A stretch of DNA of 64,000 bases from Roseiarcus sp037446355 (lineage in GTDB: Bacteria > Pseudomonadota > Alphaproteobacteria > Rhizobiales > Beijerinckiaceae). Made by a program: the position numbers and the translations under genes. Of the stretch, positions 1 to 8,756 are shown in pieces (positions within the stretch are counted from its first letter, which is position 1; each line of letters begins with the position of its first letter). The DNA lies in contig JBBIIT010000009.1 in NCBI GenBank assembly GCA_037446355.1, positions 21,415 through 85,414 on the forward strand, given 5' to 3'. Below the pieces are notes generated by a model. That model ran no database searches, was not told the DNA's origin, and saw only the letters and a list, made by a program, of their open reading frames with translations.

Positions 1-2073
1 CGCCCTGATGGCGGCGAAATCGACGCCCTTTCGCGCAGGGCGCTGCCCGAGCCAGACGAAATCGCAACGTTCGAGCGCCGCTCGGCCGCCCAGATCGAGG
101 CCGTGCGCGCGGCCGAGGCGCGCCTTGAGGAAACCCACCGCGCGCGCGAGGATGCAGAGCGCCGCGTCGGCGCGATGCAGGCCTTGGGCCCGGCGGCGAC
201 GCGCGCCGATTGGGCTTTGGCGCGCGAGCGCCGGGAGCAGGGTTTCGAGGGGCTTCGGCTCGCGCTCGATGGCGAGCCGAACGCGCGTCGCGAGCGCCTG
301 GAGTCCGCGCACGCGTTGACCTTGGCCGCCGATGCGGTCGCCGAATTCGTCATCTCCGACAGCGCCAGCGCCGCCCGGCTGCAAGCCGAGCGCGAACAGC
401 TCGACGCGCGCCGCGACGAGATGAGACGCAGCGAGGCGGATCTTCTCGCCGCGCGCGAGAGCGCGGCTGAAGTCGAGAGCGGCTGGTTGGCGCTGTGGCG
501 CGCGAGCGGCGTCGCGCCGCTGACGCCTCAGGCTATGGCGCGCTGGCGCGAGCGCGTCGGCGCGCTCGTTGAGCGCCGCGCGAATTGGGCGCGCCAGGGC
601 GCGGAGATCGAGGCGCTGGCGGGACGGCTCGCGGGGGCGCGCGCGGAGCTGGAGACCGCGCTCGCGGGTTTCGGCCGCGCTCCGCCGCCTGATGCGCCGT
701 TCGACGCGGCTTTTCGCGGCGCGCAGTTCCAGTGCGACGAACTCCAACGCGCTTTCGTCGAGGCGAGCAAGCTCGCCGTCGCGCGTCAGCGCGCGGAGCG
801 CGACTTCGCGGAGGCCGAAACTGCGCTCGAGCGCGAGACGGCGGCGATGGAGGCGGAAATGGCCGCCTGGCCCTCGGCGATGGCGGCCGTGCGTCAGAGC
901 GCGGGCGCCGGCGTCGCCGAAGCCGTGGCCGCGCTGGAACTCTGGCGCGCCACGGCGTCGCCACGGCAGGCCATGGCGCGCGAGGCTCGCAGCATCGAAG
1001 GCATCCGCGAGGATATCGCCGCCTTCGAGGACGGCGTCGGGGCGATCGTCAGGGCGGCCGCGCCCGACCTCGCCACGGCGAGCGCGCCGGAGGCGCTGAC
1101 CCAACTTGCCGCTCGGCTCGCCACGCAGCGACGAGCCGCCGACGCGCGCGAGCGCCTGGGCCAAAGCCTCGCCGCGCGCGCAGCGAGGCTGACAGGCCTT
1201 GAAGCGCGGCGCGCGAACGCGATGAGGACGATCGAGGAGATGGCGCGCCGCTGGGGAATTGGCGAAGCCGACCTCATGCCCTCGGCGGCCGAGCGCGCCG
1301 AGCGGCGGCGCGGGTTGGAAGTCGAGCGCGTGGCGCTGCGTCGCGATCTCACCGAGATCGCCGACGCGCTCGACGAAGCGGCGCTGCGCCAGGAGCAAGC
1401 CACGCTCGACGCCTCGCGGCTGCCGAGCCAGATCGAAGCGACGCGCCAAAGCCTGCAAGGCCTGCTCCATGAAATCGGCGAAGCGGCGAGCGCGACGCGC
1501 GCGGCGCGCGAACGGGCGGAGGCGCTGAGCCGAGGTCGCGACGCGGCGGGCGCGGCGCAGGAACGCAAGGAAGCCGCGGCCGAGCTAATCGAAATCGCCG
1601 AGCGGTGGATCGTTCGACAGGCGGCCGCGCGCCTCGCGACGCGCGCCATCGAGCGCCACCGCGCCGCCGCGCAGGATCCGTTGATGGCGCGCGCGGGCGA
1701 ACTCTTCTCCGTCGCCAGCGCGGGCGCCTTTTCCGGGCTAGGCGCCGATTACGACGAGGCGGACCGGCCGGTGTTGGTCGCGTTGCGCGCGAACGGGGAG
1801 CGTGTCGGAGTCGCCGGCCTTAGCGAGGGCGCCCGCGATCAGTTGTTCCTGGCGTTGCGGCTCGCGCTGCTCGATCGCCGCGCCGGCGAGCCGCTTCCGT
1901 TCATCGGCGATGACCTTCTCGCCAGCTTCGACGACGAGCGTACGCGGCGCACGCTTGGCCTGATGGTGGAGTTCGGCAGGCGAAGACAGGCGATCCTGTT
2001 CACGCACCATGCGCATGTCGCCGCTCTCGCGAATTCCCTCGGCGACTCGCGGATCGAAACGCTGACGCTGTAG
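1..2073 (+). CDS. yhaN: YhaN-like SMC/Rad50-type ATPase, 3' part (5' end outside window)
   Basis: The reading frame is open from base 1, so only the last 690 codons are visible. Most of the visible protein is an Ala/Arg/Glu-rich coiled coil. The C-terminal 120 residues hold an ABC-type ATPase half: a signature motif (LSEGARDQLFLALRLA), a Walker B/D-loop stretch (FIGDDLLASFDDER) and an H-loop (ILFTHH). That layout fits YhaN, a Rad50/SMC-like ATPase usually paired with the metallophosphoesterase YhaO in DNA-end processing. YhaO and the Walker A half would lie to the left of the window. Family assignment is by motif recognition; the exact subfamily is inferred. Confidence 0.85.
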   Translation, partial: RPDGGEIDALSRRALPEPDEIATFERRSAAQIEAVRAAEARLEETHRAREDAERRVGAMQALGPAATRADWALARERREQGFEGLRLALDGEPNARRERLESAHALTLAADAVAEFVISDSASAARLQAEREQLDARRDEMRRSEADLLAARESAAEVESGWLALWRASGVAPLTPQAMARWRERVGALVERRANWARQGAEIEALAGRLAGARAELETALAGFGRAPPPDAPFDAAFRGAQFQCDELQRAFVEASKLAVARQRAERDFAEAETALERETAAMEAEMAAWPSAMAAVRQSAGAGVAEAVAALELWRATASPRQAMAREARSIEGIREDIAAFEDGVGAIVRAAAPDLATASAPEALTQLAARLATQRRAADARERLGQSLAARAARLTGLEARRANAMRTIEEMARRWGIGEADLMPSAAERAERRRGLEVERVALRRDLTEIADALDEAALRQEQATLDASRLPSQIEATRQSLQGLLHEIGEAASATRAARERAEALSRGRDAAGAAQERKEAAAELIEIAERWIVRQAAARLATRAIERHRAAAQDPLMARAGELFSVASAGAFSGLGADYDEADRPVLVALRANGERVGVAGLSEGARDQLFLALRLALLDRRAGEPLPFIGDDLLASFDDERTRRTLGLMVEFGRRRQAILFTHHAHVAALANSLGDSRIETLTL

Positions 2074-2124
2074 GCAAGGCCGCGTCCTTAACGAAAACTT
2101 ATCGCGCGCTTGCAAGGATGGGGC

Positions 2125-3594
2125 ATGTCCCTCGCCGCTCCTTTATCGCCGGACGCGCGCGCCGCCGCCGGCGTCAAGCCGCCTCCCTACGAGGCGACGC
2201 CGATCGCGCTCGCGCTCGCGGTCTTTGCCTTGTCCGCTTTCGCGCCTGCGGTGCTCAACGACGGCGACACCTGGTCGCACGTGGCGACCGGCGATTGGAT
2301 CATCGCCCATCGCGCCGTTCCGCGCGCCGACCCCTTCACGTTCTGGTTCGTCGGCGCGCCCTGGACCGCGCACGAATGGTTATCGGAACTGCTGCTGGCG
2401 CTCGCGCACCGCCTGGCCGGTTGGTCCGGCGTCGTGCTGCTGACGGGCGCGGCGGCGGCGATGGCGCTTTACATTGTCGGGCGGCGTGCGGCGCGTGATC
2501 TCGGCGGCTTCGCGCTGCCTGTCTTATTGACGCTGAGCCTCAGCCTCCTCAGCCCCAGCCTGCTCGCGCGTCCCCATATCCTCGCGCTGCCCGTGATGGC
2601 GATCTGGTGCGACGCGCTGTTCGCCGCCCGCGAAAGCCATCGCGCGCCGCCGCTCGCGCTGGCGCTCCTGATGACGCTGTGGGCCAATCTGCACGGCGGT
2701 TTTGCTTTCGGACTGGCGCTGACGGCGCCGCTCGCGCTGGAGGCGGTTTGGCAAGCCGCGCCCGTCGCGCGGTTTGAAGCGTTCAAGGATTGGACGCTGT
2801 TCGGCCTCGCCAGTCTCGTCGCCGCCGCGGTAACTCCGTTCGGCCTGGAAGGGCTGCTGTTTCCGCTGAAGCTGATGCGGCTTTCGGCGCTCGCCGGGAT
2901 CAAGGAATGGCAACCGGAGAATTTCGCCCATCCCGGCGCGCTAGAATATTTCCTGCTCGCGCTGATCGGTCTGGCGCTGACAAAGCCGCTTCGCGTTTCG
3001 CCGGTGCGCGCGATATTGCTGGTCGGGCTCGTGCATCTTTCGTTGCAACACGCGCGCCACGAATTGCTGCTGGCGATTGTCGCCCCGATGCTGCTCGCCG
3101 CGCCGATTGCCGAGGCGTTGGCTTCGCCGGCCGCGAAGCCGCCCGCGCGTTCGCTGCTCTACGGCGGGCTCGCGCTGGCGCTATTGATCTCAGCCGCGCG
3201 GGTCGTGCTGCCGGTGACGCGTGGCGATTCCGACAATTCACCGATGCGCGCGCTCGCCGCCGTTCCGGCCGGGCTTCGCGATAAGCCATTCCTTAACAGC
3301 TACGCGTTCGGCGGCTATCTGATCTACGAGGGCCTGCATCCCTATATCGACGGCCGCGCCGATATGTTCGGCGACGCGGCGCTCGAAAATTATGCGAAGC
3401 TCGCGGCGGGCGAGCCGGTAGTTGTCGCCGATACGCTGGACCGCTATGGCATCGCCTGGACGATTTTTTCGCCGAACCAGGGAATCGTCGAAGCTCTCGA
3501 TCGTCGTCCGGGTTGGCGACGCGTCTATTCCGATCCGCGCGCCGTCGTGCACGTGCGCGAGGGGGAGGGCGCCGAGGAACTGCGCAGAGATTGA
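2125..3594 (+). CDS. Polytopic membrane protein of unknown function (GT-C-like)
   Basis: A 489-residue protein with about ten hydrophobic segments over its first 360 residues and a soluble C-terminal tail of about 120 residues (around PYIDGRADMFGD). The ATG at 2125 is preferred over the upstream TTG because an AAGGA lies 6-7 bases before it. The pattern of an early Asp-containing loop (NDGDTWSHVATGDW) after the first membrane segment resembles GT-C type lipid-linked glycosyltransferases and related integral membrane proteins of unknown role. No family can be named with certainty. The stop overlaps the region where upstream start candidates of the glutaminase gene lie, so the two genes may be co-transcribed. 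Confidence 0.75.
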   Translation: MSLAAPLSPDARAAAGVKPPPYEATPIALALAVFALSAFAPAVLNDGDTWSHVATGDWIIAHRAVPRADPFTFWFVGAPWTAHEWLSELLLALAHRLAGWSGVVLLTGAAAAMALYIVGRRAARDLGGFALPVLLTLSLSLLSPSLLARPHILALPVMAIWCDALFAARESHRAPPLALALLMTLWANLHGGFAFGLALTAPLALEAVWQAAPVARFEAFKDWTLFGLASLVAAAVTPFGLEGLLFPLKLMRLSALAGIKEWQPENFAHPGALEYFLLALIGLALTKPLRVSPVRAILLVGLVHLSLQHARHELLLAIVAPMLLAAPIAEALASPAAKPPARSLLYGGLALALLISAARVVLPVTRGDSDNSPMRALAAVPAGLRDKPFLNSYAFGGYLIYEGLHPYIDGRADMFGDAALENYAKLAAGEPVVVADTLDRYGIAWTIFSPNQGIVEALDRRPGWRRVYSDPRAVVHVREGEGAEELRRD

Positions 3595-3677
3595 CGTCAT
3601 TCGAGCAGGGCGCTTTCCCGCACGCGCCAAATCGCTTATCACCTGCGCTTCTCAAGCCGCCCGCTGGAACCCGTTTC

Positions 3678-4607
3678 GTGCCAGACCTCGCCGTCGTCGT
3701 CAGCGAAATCGCCGAGGAGATGGCGGCCCGCGCGGATCGCGGCGTCGTCGCGTCCTATATTCCGGAACTTGCCAAGGTCGATCCGGGCGCCTTCGGCCTC
3801 GCGGTCGTCGACGCTTCGGGAGCGGTCGCGGCGGCGGGCGCGGCCGACGCTCCGTTTTCGATCCAGAGCCTCTCCAAGGTATTCACGTTGACACTGGCGC
3901 TCGGCAAGGTCGGCGACCGACTTTGGCGCAAGGTCGGACGCGAGCCCTCGGGCAATCCGTTCAACTCGATCGTGCAGCTCGAGCGCGAAAAGGGTGTGCC
4001 GCGCAATCCCTTCATCAACGCCGGCGCGCTGGCGGTGACGGACGTGATTCTGTCTGGCCATCAGCCGCGCGAAGCGATCGGCGAAATCCTGCGCTTCATG
4101 CAGTTCCTCGCACGGGACGATTCCGTCTTCATCGACAAGGCGGTGGCGGAGTCCGAAAAGCGCACCGGCTATCGCAATGTCGCTCTCGCCAACTACATGA
4201 AATCTTTCGGCGTGATCGAAAATCCGGTCGAGTTCACGCTCGGCGTCTATTTCCACCATTGCGCGATCGCGATGTCGTGCCGACAACTTGCCGAGGCCGG
4301 GCGTTTTCTCGCCCATTCCGGGCGTCATCCGCAAACCGGCCATTCCGTCGTCTCGCCCGAGCGCGCGCGGCGCATCAACGCGCTGATGTTGACCTGCGGC
4401 CATTACGACGGCTCGGGCGAATTCGCCTATCGCGTCGGGCTGCCCGGCAAGAGCGGCGTCGGCGGCGGCATTCTCGCCATCGTGCCCGGCAAGGCCTCGA
4501 TCGCGGTCTGGTCTCCGGGCCTCGATCCGGCCGGGAATTCGCATTTGGGCCGCGTCGCGCTGGAGCGGCTGGCGTTTCGCATGGGTTGGTCTATTTTCGG
4601 CGTCTGA
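3678..4607 (+). CDS. glsA: Glutaminase (glutamine to glutamate and ammonia)
   Basis: Serine-dependent beta-lactamase-fold glutaminase. Diagnostic blocks are FSIQSLSKVF (catalytic Ser-x-x-Lys), PSGNPFNSIVQLE, PRNPFINAGAL, and KSGVGGGILAIVP near the C terminus. The GTG at 3678 gives 309 residues, the usual family length, and begins just before the conserved N-terminal helix leading to VASYIPELAKVDP. An in-frame TTG at 3591 overlaps the stop of the previous gene (TTGA) and would add 29 unconserved residues, so it is less likely but not excluded. The enzyme is cytosolic and releases ammonia from glutamine, for nitrogen balance or acid tolerance. Confidence 0.92.
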   Translation: MPDLAVVVSEIAEEMAARADRGVVASYIPELAKVDPGAFGLAVVDASGAVAAAGAADAPFSIQSLSKVFTLTLALGKVGDRLWRKVGREPSGNPFNSIVQLEREKGVPRNPFINAGALAVTDVILSGHQPREAIGEILRFMQFLARDDSVFIDKAVAESEKRTGYRNVALANYMKSFGVIENPVEFTLGVYFHHCAIAMSCRQLAEAGRFLAHSGRHPQTGHSVVSPERARRINALMLTCGHYDGSGEFAYRVGLPGKSGVGGGILAIVPGKASIAVWSPGLDPAGNSHLGRVALERLAFRMGWSIFGV

Positions 4608-4792
4608 GCGCCATTTCGCGCCGATTCCGACATGAAAAAGCCCGTTCCGACCGGTTCACCTTGGGTTCACGATTCGCGTGTGAAGTTGCGTTTGGGCGGA
4701 CCAATCGCTTCAGCGCTTCGCTAGGGCGATCGGGACCGGGCTGGCCGGATCGCGCGTAGGATTCGCGGCGCGAAACGATGGAGATGAAAATT

Positions 4793-5107
4793 ATGAAGAA
4801 GGTTTTCGGCCTTTCGCTGGCCTTAGCGGCGGGCCTCGCGCTCGCCGGCTGCAACACACCGCAACAGCAGAACGCCGCGGGCGGCGCCGTCATCGGCGGC
4901 CTCGGCGGCGCGATCGTCGGCAGCGCGATTGATCATGGCCATGTCGGCGGCGCCGGCACCATAATTGGCGGCGTGACCGGCGCGGCCGCCGGAGCGATGA
5001 TCGGCTCGGCGGCGACGCCGCAGGATCCCTATTACGGTCAGCCGCGCCGTTGCGCGAACTGGTCCTACGATTATTACGGCAACCGCGTCTGCAACGCCTA
5101 CTACTGA
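4793..5107 (+). CDS. Small glycine-zipper outer-membrane lipoprotein
   Basis: A 104-residue protein starting at the third in-frame ATG (4793), chosen because GGAG at 4780-4783 sits about 9 bases upstream. It has a short signal peptide with a clear lipobox (LALAGC), so it should be lipidated by Lgt, whose gene is also in this window. The middle is a Gly/Ala-rich glycine zipper (GGAVIGGLGGAIVG and GGVTGAAAGAMIG) like that of 17-kDa surface antigen and YMGG-like proteins. The tail is Tyr/Asn-rich with two Cys. Envelope stabilisation is the usual inference; the specific role is unknown. Confidence 0.8.
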   Translation: MKKVFGLSLALAAGLALAGCNTPQQQNAAGGAVIGGLGGAIVGSAIDHGHVGGAGTIIGGVTGAAAGAMIGSAATPQDPYYGQPRRCANWSYDYYGNRVCNAYY

Positions 5108-5117
5108 GTTGGAATTC

Positions 5118-5146
5118 GCTCCTCGTCCGCCACAAGGGCGAGGAGC
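5118..5146 (+). terminator. Strong hairpin after the lipoprotein gene, possible terminator
   Basis: An 11-bp stem (GCTCCTCGTCC paired with GGGCGAGGAGC, one T-G wobble) encloses a 7-base loop, 10 bases after the stop codon. It lacks a T-run, so it may be a transcript-stabilising or pause hairpin rather than a classical intrinsic terminator. Confidence 0.5.
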
Positions 5147-5182
5147 CCTCCCCTCCGAGACACAGACTTTGAATTTTCCGCC

Positions 5183-5947
5183 GTGACTGGCGTTTTTCCC
5201 GCCGATAGCGCGTTGGTCGCGCGCGTGTCGCCTTCGCCCAATCATGGCGAACGGCGCGGCTTCGCGCGGCCAGATTGCGCGATCCTCCACTATACGGGGA
5301 TGCCGACGGCGCAAGGCGCGATCGATCTGTTGCGCAGCCCCGCCTCGGAAGTCTCCGCGCATTACGTGATCGACGAGGACGGCGAGGTCTTGCAACTTGT
5401 CGCCGAGTCGCGCCGCGCTTGGCACGCGGGAGAGGGCGTCTGGAAGGGCGCGCGCGATCTGAATTCCGCCTCGATCGGCATCGAAATCGTCAATCCCGGC
5501 CACGACGGCGGGCTGCCGCCCTTCCCGCGTCGTCAGATCGATGCGACCATCGCGCTCTGCAAAGACATTGCCTCGCGCCACCGGATTCGCCCTGAACGCT
5601 TCCTCGCTCATTCCGACGTCGCGCCGGCGCGCAAGCGCGATCCGGGCGAGCGTTTCCCGTGGGACGTGCTGGCGAAAGCCGGCGTTGGCCATTGGGTCGA
5701 ACCGGCGCCGCTCGATGCGCCCGCCAGTTTCGGGCTCGGCCAGGAGGGGCCGCACGTCAGGGCATTGCAGGCGATGCTCGCGCTCTATGGCTATGGCGTT
5801 GAGATGAGCGGCGTCTACGATCGGGCGACGGAAGTCGTCGTCACCGCGTTCCAGCGTCACTTCCGGCCTGCGCGCGTCGACGGGGCGCCGGACGCTTCGA
5901 CGATCCTGACATTGAAATCGCTGCTGGAGAGCTTGCGGGCGAGCTGA
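5183..5947 (+). CDS. N-acetylmuramoyl-L-alanine amidase, Amidase_2 plus PG-binding domain
   Basis: A 254-residue zinc amidase of the AmpD/AmiD type. Residues about 20-165 carry the amidase_2 fold with zinc ligands visible as His in ILHYTG, His in LAHSDVAP and Asp in KRDPGERFPW. Residues about 185-250 form a PG_binding_1 domain (GPHVRALQAMLALYGYGVEMSG). No signal peptide is visible, so it is either a cytosolic muropeptide-recycling AmpD-like enzyme or exported by other means; the peptidoglycan-binding domain favours contact with wall material. It stands alone, convergent with metF. Confidence 0.88.
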   Translation: MTGVFPADSALVARVSPSPNHGERRGFARPDCAILHYTGMPTAQGAIDLLRSPASEVSAHYVIDEDGEVLQLVAESRRAWHAGEGVWKGARDLNSASIGIEIVNPGHDGGLPPFPRRQIDATIALCKDIASRHRIRPERFLAHSDVAPARKRDPGERFPWDVLAKAGVGHWVEPAPLDAPASFGLGQEGPHVRALQAMLALYGYGVEMSGVYDRATEVVVTAFQRHFRPARVDGAPDASTILTLKSLLESLRAS

Positions 5948-5959
5948 CGCGCGCCGCCC

Positions 5960-6892
5960 TCACCATGCCGCGCGCGCGACGATCGCAGGCATTTCCGTCT
6001 GCCCCGCGCGCGGTCGCATCCCGACCAGGTGACAGATCGCATAGACGAGATCGGCGCGGTTCATCGTATAGAAATGCAGTAGCGAGACGCCGCGATCGAT
6101 GAGATCGATCACCTGCTCGGCGCAGACCGCGGCGGCGACGAGGCGGCGCGTGCCGACGTCGTCGTCGAGGCCCTCGAAGCGTTCGGCGAGCCAGGCCGGC
6201 ACGCTGGCGCCGGCACGCTTGGCGAAGCCGGCGGTCTGTTTGAAGTTCTGCACAGGCACGATGCCAGGCACGATCGGGATTTTAATTCCCGCCGCGGCCG
6301 CGATGTCGAGATAACGGAAATAGAGCGAGTTATCGAAGAAGAACTGCGTGATCGCGCGATCGGCGCCGGCGTCGACCTTGCGCTTCAAGATTTCGATGTC
6401 GTGCAACAGGTTCGGGCTCTGCGGATGTTTCTCGGGGTAGGCGGCGACCGAAACCTCGAAATCGCCGACTCGCTTGATCGCGGCGACAAGCTCGGCGGTC
6501 GACTGATAGCCGTCGGGCGGGGCGATATAGGGCGCATCGACGCCGCCGGGCGAATCGCCGCGCAGGGCGACGATGTGGCGCACCCCCGCGTCCCAGTATT
6601 CGCGCACGACCTGATCGATCTCGGCCTTGGAGGCGCCGACGCAGGTCAGATGCGCAGCGGGCTTCAGATAAGTCTCGCGCGCGATGCGCTCGACGGTGGC
6701 GTGGGTGCGCGCGCGCGTCGTGCCGCCGGCGCCGTAGGTGACAGAGACAAAACTCGGTTGCAACGGCGCGAGGCGCTCGATCGCCTCCCACAGCGCCGCT
6801 TCCATCTCCTGGGATTTGGGCGGAAAGAACTCGAACGAGGCCTGGATGGGCGAGCCGGAGCGGCTGAGGCGGGCGGGGGTCAGGCTCATCAC
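5960..6892 (-). CDS. metF: 5,10-methylenetetrahydrofolate reductase
   Basis: A 310-residue MetF: FEFFPPKSQEME at the N terminus, SVTYGAGGTTRART, HLTCVGASKAEID, VALRGDSPGG and the C-terminal LHFYTMNRADL. It uses NAD(P)H and FAD to make 5-methyl-THF, the methyl donor for methionine synthase. Its ATG overlaps the stop of the upstream ArsR-methyltransferase gene (ATGA), so the two are translationally coupled and MetF is probably under that regulator's control. In bacteria this step feeds MetH, whose cofactor cobalamin is made by the large cob locus in this window. Confidence 0.95.
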   Translation of the reverse strand: MMSLTPARLSRSGSPIQASFEFFPPKSQEMEAALWEAIERLAPLQPSFVSVTYGAGGTTRARTHATVERIARETYLKPAAHLTCVGASKAEIDQVVREYWDAGVRHIVALRGDSPGGVDAPYIAPPDGYQSTAELVAAIKRVGDFEVSVAAYPEKHPQSPNLLHDIEILKRKVDAGADRAITQFFFDNSLYFRYLDIAAAAGIKIPIVPGIVPVQNFKQTAGFAKRAGASVPAWLAERFEGLDDDVGTRRLVAAAVCAEQVIDLIDRGVSLLHFYTMNRADLVYAICHLVGMRPRAGQTEMPAIVARAAW

Positions 6893-7911
6893 GCGAACTC
6901 CCGCGCCGCGCCGCGGATATCGTCGGCGATGACGCGCGGATCGCGCGCCATCCAGATCGCCACCGTCAGCTTGCCGGATTCGCCGGGCGCGGGCGCGACC
7001 AGCCGCGTCGTGAGATCGACAAGGCCGGCCTCGCTCAGAAACGCCGCGATCTCCTCGCCGGAAAATCCGAGCCGCCGGTGCGCGAAATCCTCGCGCAGTC
7101 GCTCTTCGCCATGCGCGGCGAAATCTACGATCAACAATCGCCCGCCCGGACGCAACATAAGCGCGGCTTCCTTCACCGCGCGCGCGGGATCGTCGAGGAA
7201 GTGCAGAACCTGATGCACGACGACGAGATCGTAGGCGTCGCGCTCGACCGGAGGCGCGTAGATGTCGCCCTGGCGCAGCAGCACGTTGCGTGGGCCGCTT
7301 TGCTCGATGCGCGCGCGCGCGAGACTGAGCATCGCCGGGCTTTGGTCGACGCCGACCGCCCGGTCGGCGCTGGGCGCGATGAGTTCAAGCATCCGGCCGG
7401 TGCCGGTGCCGAGATCGAGCAGCGCATGGATACGCGCGTCGCCGACCATCGCGAGAATGGCCGCCTCGACGCGCTCCTCGGGCGCGTGCATCGCGCGGAT
7501 GCGGTCCCAGTCGGCGGCGCGTTCGGCGAAATAGGCGGCGGCTTGGCGCCGTCGCGCCTCGCGCGTCACTTCGAGCCGCGCACGATCGGATTTCAGCGTC
7601 GGATCGTCCGGCGCGATGCGGGCGACGAGATCGCGCGCGAGCGCCCCGCCCGGCTCGGCCAGGCGGAAAAAGGCCCAGGCGCCCTCGCGCTGGCGCTCGG
7701 CCAGCCCTGCGTCGACCAGTAGCTTGAGATGGCGCGAGACGCGTGGTTGCGACTGGCCGAGGATGGCGACGAGTTCGCTGACCGTCAGTTCCGCCTCGCA
7801 GAGGAGGCCAAGCAGTCGCAGTCGCGTCACCTCGCCCGCCGCCTCAAGCGCGTCGAGCAGGGCGTCGAAACTGAGCGGCGGAGCGGGCGGCGTCAGGGGC
7901 GAATTAGACAT
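6889..7911 (-). CDS. ArsR-family regulator fused to a SAM-dependent methyltransferase domain
   Basis: A 340-residue fusion. Residues about 15-100 are an ArsR winged helix (LRLLGLLCEAELTVSELVAILGQSQPRVSRHLKLLVDAGL). Residues about 150-300 are a class I methyltransferase (LLDLGTGTGRMLELIAP, VGVDQSPAMLSLARARI, YDLVVVHQVLHFLDDPA). No metal-binding Cys pair is evident in the HTH region, so sensing of a metabolite is more likely than of a metal. ATG 7911 is preferred over the upstream extension because the Pro-rich start leads straight into the HTH. Coupling to metF suggests a methionine-cycle regulator of the SahR type, with the methyltransferase domain perhaps binding SAM or SAH as ligand; that role is inferred. 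Confidence 0.85.
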   Translation of the reverse strand: MSNSPLTPPAPPLSFDALLDALEAAGEVTRLRLLGLLCEAELTVSELVAILGQSQPRVSRHLKLLVDAGLAERQREGAWAFFRLAEPGGALARDLVARIAPDDPTLKSDRARLEVTREARRRQAAAYFAERAADWDRIRAMHAPEERVEAAILAMVGDARIHALLDLGTGTGRMLELIAPSADRAVGVDQSPAMLSLARARIEQSGPRNVLLRQGDIYAPPVERDAYDLVVVHQVLHFLDDPARAVKEAALMLRPGGRLLIVDFAAHGEERLREDFAHRRLGFSGEEIAAFLSEAGLVDLTTRLVAPAPGESGKLTVAIWMARDPRVIADDIRGAAREFA

Positions 7912-7928
7912 AAAGATATGTTTATATC
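7910..7928 (-). promoter_or_regulatory. Inverted-repeat operator candidate at the ArsR-MT/metF start
   Basis: Two overlapping inverted repeats lie on the start codon of the ArsR-methyltransferase gene: ATAAA-N6-TTTAT (7910-7925) and GATAT-N4-ATATC (7915-7928). This AT-rich patch stands out against GC-rich surroundings and is typical of autoregulatory ArsR sites. The sequence is seen; binding is inferred. Confidence 0.55.
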
Positions 7929-8094
7929 TAGGATTGCCAGAATGCAAGCCCGGCCCGCGTCAAAATTCGTGGGATCGGGCACAATCGGGCGAGCGTAGCG
8001 TCTCCCGTCTAGCGATGGACGCCGGCGTCTGCGCCCTTGCCAGCCCGCGCGAAGCCCGGCAATGACAGGACGCGGGGCCTTGGGAGAGCGAGCG

Positions 8095-8730
8095 ATGCAA
8101 CTGATCGGAATGCTGGATTCGCCCTATGTCCGGCGGATCGCCGTGACACTGCTGACGGCGGGAGTGAAATTCGAGCACCGGCCAATTTCCCTGTTCCGCC
8201 ACATCGACGCATTCCGCGCGCTGAGCCCGCTCCTGAAGGCGCCGAGCCTGATCGTCGACGACGGGACGGTGCTGGTCGAATCGAGCGTCATTCTCGACTA
8301 TCTCGGCACGCTCTCGCGCGAATTGAAGGCGCTGACGCCGTCGGCCTCCGCCAACCCTCTGAAATCGGCGCGCCTGACCGGCGTCGCGCTCACGGTCTGC
8401 GAGAAGGCGGTGCAGATCCATTACGAGCGCGTCCTGCGCACGCCCGACCAGCAGAACCCCGATTGGCGGGCGCGCATCGACGCGCAATTGACGGAAGGTT
8501 TGGAGGCGCTCAACCGAGAGACGCCCGACGGCGGTTGGGTGGCGGGCGGCAGCGTCGGCGCGGCGGATATCATGATCGCCTGCGCTTTCGGCTTCACTCA
8601 GGTCGCGCTCGCCGATCTCGTCGCTCCCGCGCGCTACCCTCGCCTCACCGCGCTGTACGAGCGCGCCGAGGCATTGCCCGCCTTCCGCGCCGCGCCGCCG
8701 ATCGACGGGGTGACGGCGCCGATCGGCTGA
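8095..8730 (+). CDS. Glutathione S-transferase family protein
   Basis: A 211-residue two-domain GST: a thioredoxin-like N-terminal domain (MQLIGMLDSPYVRRIAVTL, with Ser/Tyr near residues 9-11 at the glutathione site), the glutathione-binding loop APSLIVDDGTVLVESSVIL, and a helical C-terminal domain with the capping motif VGAADIMIACAFGF. The ATG at 8095 is preceded by GGGAGAG. The substrate is unknown. It lies 26 bases upstream of a quinone oxidoreductase gene on the same strand, so the pair may form a small detoxification operon. Confidence 0.87.
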   Translation: MQLIGMLDSPYVRRIAVTLLTAGVKFEHRPISLFRHIDAFRALSPLLKAPSLIVDDGTVLVESSVILDYLGTLSRELKALTPSASANPLKSARLTGVALTVCEKAVQIHYERVLRTPDQQNPDWRARIDAQLTEGLEALNRETPDGGWVAGGSVGAADIMIACAFGFTQVALADLVAPARYPRLTALYERAEALPAFRAAPPIDGVTAPIG

Positions 8731-8756
8731 ACGCGCGCCAACGAAGAGGTACTTTC

